Assembly (NCBI GenBank): GCA_002298155.1
Contig: DBME01000275.1
Span: 418-6,360 of the forward strand
Length of the DNA stretch: 5,943 bases
From: Holophagaceae bacterium UBA706
GTDB taxonomy: Bacteria > Acidobacteriota > Holophagae > Holophagales > Holophagaceae
Direction: 5' to 3'
Both the position numbers and the translations under genes were made by a program. This document shows positions 5,364-5,943 of this stretch, one piece after another (the stretch's first letter is position 1; each line of letters starts with the position of its first letter). The notes below the pieces were generated by a model. That model did not search any database, was not told the origin of the DNA, and saw only the letters and a program-made list of their open reading frames with translations.

Positions 5364-5943
5364 ATGGAAGTCGTCAACAACGAGAAGCTCTTTGGAGGCT
5401 CTTTCCTCCTTTCGCCCATCGGTTCCCAGCCCCAGTTCACCCCCGAGGAACTGAGCGACGAGACCAAGGCCATCGGAGAGGCCGCCAGGGACTTCATGGA
5501 AGGGGAGGTCCTGCCCCAGGACGCCGCCTTCGGCCAGGTGGACCTGGACCTGAGCAAGGACTTGCTGCGCAAGGCGGGCGAAATGGGCCTCCTGAGCCTG
5601 GAGATCCCCGAAGCCTACGAAGGCATGGATCTGGACAAGAAGACCGGCCTCGTGCTCCTGGAGGAAGTGGGCAAGCAGGCCTCCTTCTCCGTGAGCTACG
5701 GCGCCCACACCGGCATCGGCACCCTGCCCATCGTCTACTTCGGCTCCCCCGAGCAGAAGGCCAAGTACCTGCCCCTGCTGGCCTCCGGCGAGAAGCTGGC
5801 CGCCTACGCCCTCACCGAGGCGGGTTCGGGCAGCGACGCCATGAATGCCAAGACCGTGGCCGTGCTGGACGGCGACCACTGGGTGCTCAACGGCAACAAG
5901 ATGTGGATCACCAACGGGCCCGATGCCGACACCCTGGTGGTCT
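5364..5943 (+). CDS. Acyl-CoA dehydrogenase, 3'-partial (long-chain type)
   Basis: This FAD enzyme oxidises acyl-CoA to trans-2-enoyl-CoA, the first step of fatty-acid beta-oxidation, and passes electrons to electron-transfer flavoprotein. Only 193 residues are in the window; the frame is open at the right edge. ATG 5364 has GGAGGA four to five bases ahead. The N-terminal leader includes L-F-G-G-S-F-L-L, seen in the VLCAD/ACAD9-like branch with long C-terminal extensions. The N-terminal helical domain follows (about 28-145, with E-V-L-P near 48 and G-L-L-S-L-E-I-P-E-A-Y-E-G-M near 75-88), then the family signature Y-A-L-T-E-A-G-S-G-S-D (148-158) and K-M-W-I-T-N-G (179-185), which contact flavin and substrate. 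The position after the signature Asp that is usually small (Gly/Ser/Ala) is Asn161. The catalytic Glu lies beyond the window. It is divergent from ubiE. The family is certain; chain-length preference is inferred. Confidence 0.93.
   Translation, partial: MEVVNNEKLFGGSFLLSPIGSQPQFTPEELSDETKAIGEAARDFMEGEVLPQDAAFGQVDLDLSKDLLRKAGEMGLLSLEIPEAYEGMDLDKKTGLVLLEEVGKQASFSVSYGAHTGIGTLPIVYFGSPEQKAKYLPLLASGEKLAAYALTEAGSGSDAMNAKTVAVLDGDHWVLNGNKMWITNGPDADTLVV

Noticed and set aside
5268..5879. A 203-residue minus-strand open frame opposite the acyl-CoA dehydrogenase
   Set aside because: It is antisense to a strong family match and runs through the ubiE leader region.

Overview
This 5.9 kb window is GC-rich bacterial chromosome with dense coding and strong G/C preference at third codon positions. 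The mix of a UbiE/MenG quinone methyltransferase, a long-chain-type acyl-CoA dehydrogenase, a membrane hybrid histidine kinase with a C-terminal receiver and a LytTR regulator would fit Acidobacteriota of the Holophaga/Geothrix type. That placement is an inference from general resemblance; there is no rRNA or other decisive marker. No mobile element, CRISPR array, tRNA or rRNA was seen.

Layout. (1) Plus strand, 1-697: the 3' part of a regulator with a charged arginine-rich segment, a long proline-rich linker and a C-terminal LytTR DNA-binding domain. Its start lies off the left edge. (2) A 90-base gap, 698-787, relatively AT-rich, with promoter-like and dyad elements. (3) Plus strand, 788-3568: a 926-aa hybrid sensor histidine kinase (four membrane segments, a Cache-like extracytoplasmic sensor, PAS, HisKA/HATPase and receiver). 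(4) Minus strand, 3565-4206: a MarC/UPF0056 six-helix membrane protein, tail to tail with the kinase; the two stop codons share the palindrome CTAG. (5) Minus strand, 4273-4470: a 65-aa basic protein of unknown function, followed by a UUCG-capped hairpin before marC. (6) Minus strand, 4567-5262: ubiE/menG. (7) A 101-base divergent intergenic region with three short perfect dyads. (8) Plus strand from 5364, running off the right edge: the N-terminal third or so of an acyl-CoA dehydrogenase.

How the genes may work together. The LytTR protein and the kinase are adjacent and co-oriented, so they could form a signalling pair, but the LytTR part visible here has no receiver domain and nothing in the sequence proves the link. 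ubiE, the small basic gene and marC are co-oriented and could be one transcript. ubiE (menaquinone synthesis) and the acyl-CoA dehydrogenase (fatty-acid beta-oxidation) share one divergent control region. Both feed the electron-transport chain, so shared control is plausible but unproven. I see ordinary gene families in slightly unusual arrangements, not a clear new biological system. The best leads are the dyad cluster at 5288-5336, the kinase's sensor architecture and the uncharacterised 65-aa gene.
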